Source: an uncultured Peptococcaceae bacterium (GTDB lineage: Bacteria; Bacillota; Dehalobacteriia; UBA7702). Taken from it: a stretch of DNA of 5,973 nucleotides. The translations under genes and the position numbers were made by a program. How positions within the stretch are numbered: the first letter of the stretch is position 1; each line of letters begins with the position of its first letter. Positions 5,946-5,973 of this stretch are shown one piece after another. Location: positions 1 to 5,973 of the forward strand of contig CALFRX010000291.1 in assembly GCA_937919295.1 (NCBI GenBank), read 5' to 3'. The notes beneath the pieces were generated by a model. The model made no database searches. It saw nothing but the letters and a program-made list of their open reading frames with translations, and was not told where the DNA came from.

Positions 5946-5967
5946 AAAAAAGTGGCGTCGCCACTTT
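5946..5967 (-). terminator. Rho-independent terminator of an upstream gene beyond the right edge
   Basis: AAAGTGGC (5949-5956) pairs with GCCACTTT (5960-5967) around a 3-base loop. On the minus strand a run of six T's (complement of 5946-5951) follows the stem. This is the classic intrinsic terminator form for the unseen gene transcribed leftward from the right edge. Confidence 0.8.
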
Positions 5968-5973
5968 CCCGCC

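Noticed and set aside
5942..5947. TTGACA as a -35 box for the TtcA-like gene
   Set aside because: No -10-like hexamer lies 16-18 bp downstream; that place is taken by the second hairpin.

Overview
The window looks like a chromosomal stretch of a low-to-mid GC Bacillota (Firmicutes). Reasons are the leftward polA-mutM pair seen in many Firmicutes, the purine-rich ribosome binding sites and the near-consensus sigma-A promoters. A Negativicutes-like lineage is possible from the style of the PolA protein, but this is an impression and was not tested. Every gene I can support lies on the minus strand, so the reading order is from right to left.

Right block (4618-5973): two tandem hairpins at the right edge end an unseen upstream gene. 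They are followed by a TtcA-like PP-loop ATPase (5155-5886) with the three cysteines expected to hold a [4Fe-4S] cluster. Overlapping it by 4 bases is a DUF523 protein of the TudS (thiouracil desulfidase) family (4736-5158). The pair couples a putative RNA sulfur-inserting enzyme with a putative sulfur-removing enzyme. A tRNA-Trp(CCA) gene with encoded CCA follows (4618-4693). It has its own near-perfect promoter, whose -35 box overlaps the DUF523 stop codon, and a strong bidirectional terminator.

Middle block (about 3400-4560): an AT-rich single-gene insert carries a DUF4062 protein (N-terminal TIR/deoxyribosyltransferase-like domain, coiled coil, winged-helix-like C-terminus) with its own extended -10 promoter and strong ribosome binding site. 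Its base composition differs sharply from both flanks, which suggests horizontal acquisition between tRNA-Trp and polA. A defence or signalling role is possible but not shown.

Left block (1-3342): polA (DNA polymerase I) followed after 6 bases by mutM (formamidopyrimidine-DNA glycosylase, cut by the left edge), a DNA repair operon. polA is split by a -1 frame change near position 1945-1964. The first frame encodes the 5'-nuclease and a degenerate 3'-5' exonuclease-like domain; the second encodes a complete Klenow-type polymerase domain. The break coincides with a small GC hairpin followed by five T's. One extra T there restores a normal protein of about 870 residues. A real mutation, a sequencing error and transcript slippage or frameshifting are all open explanations.
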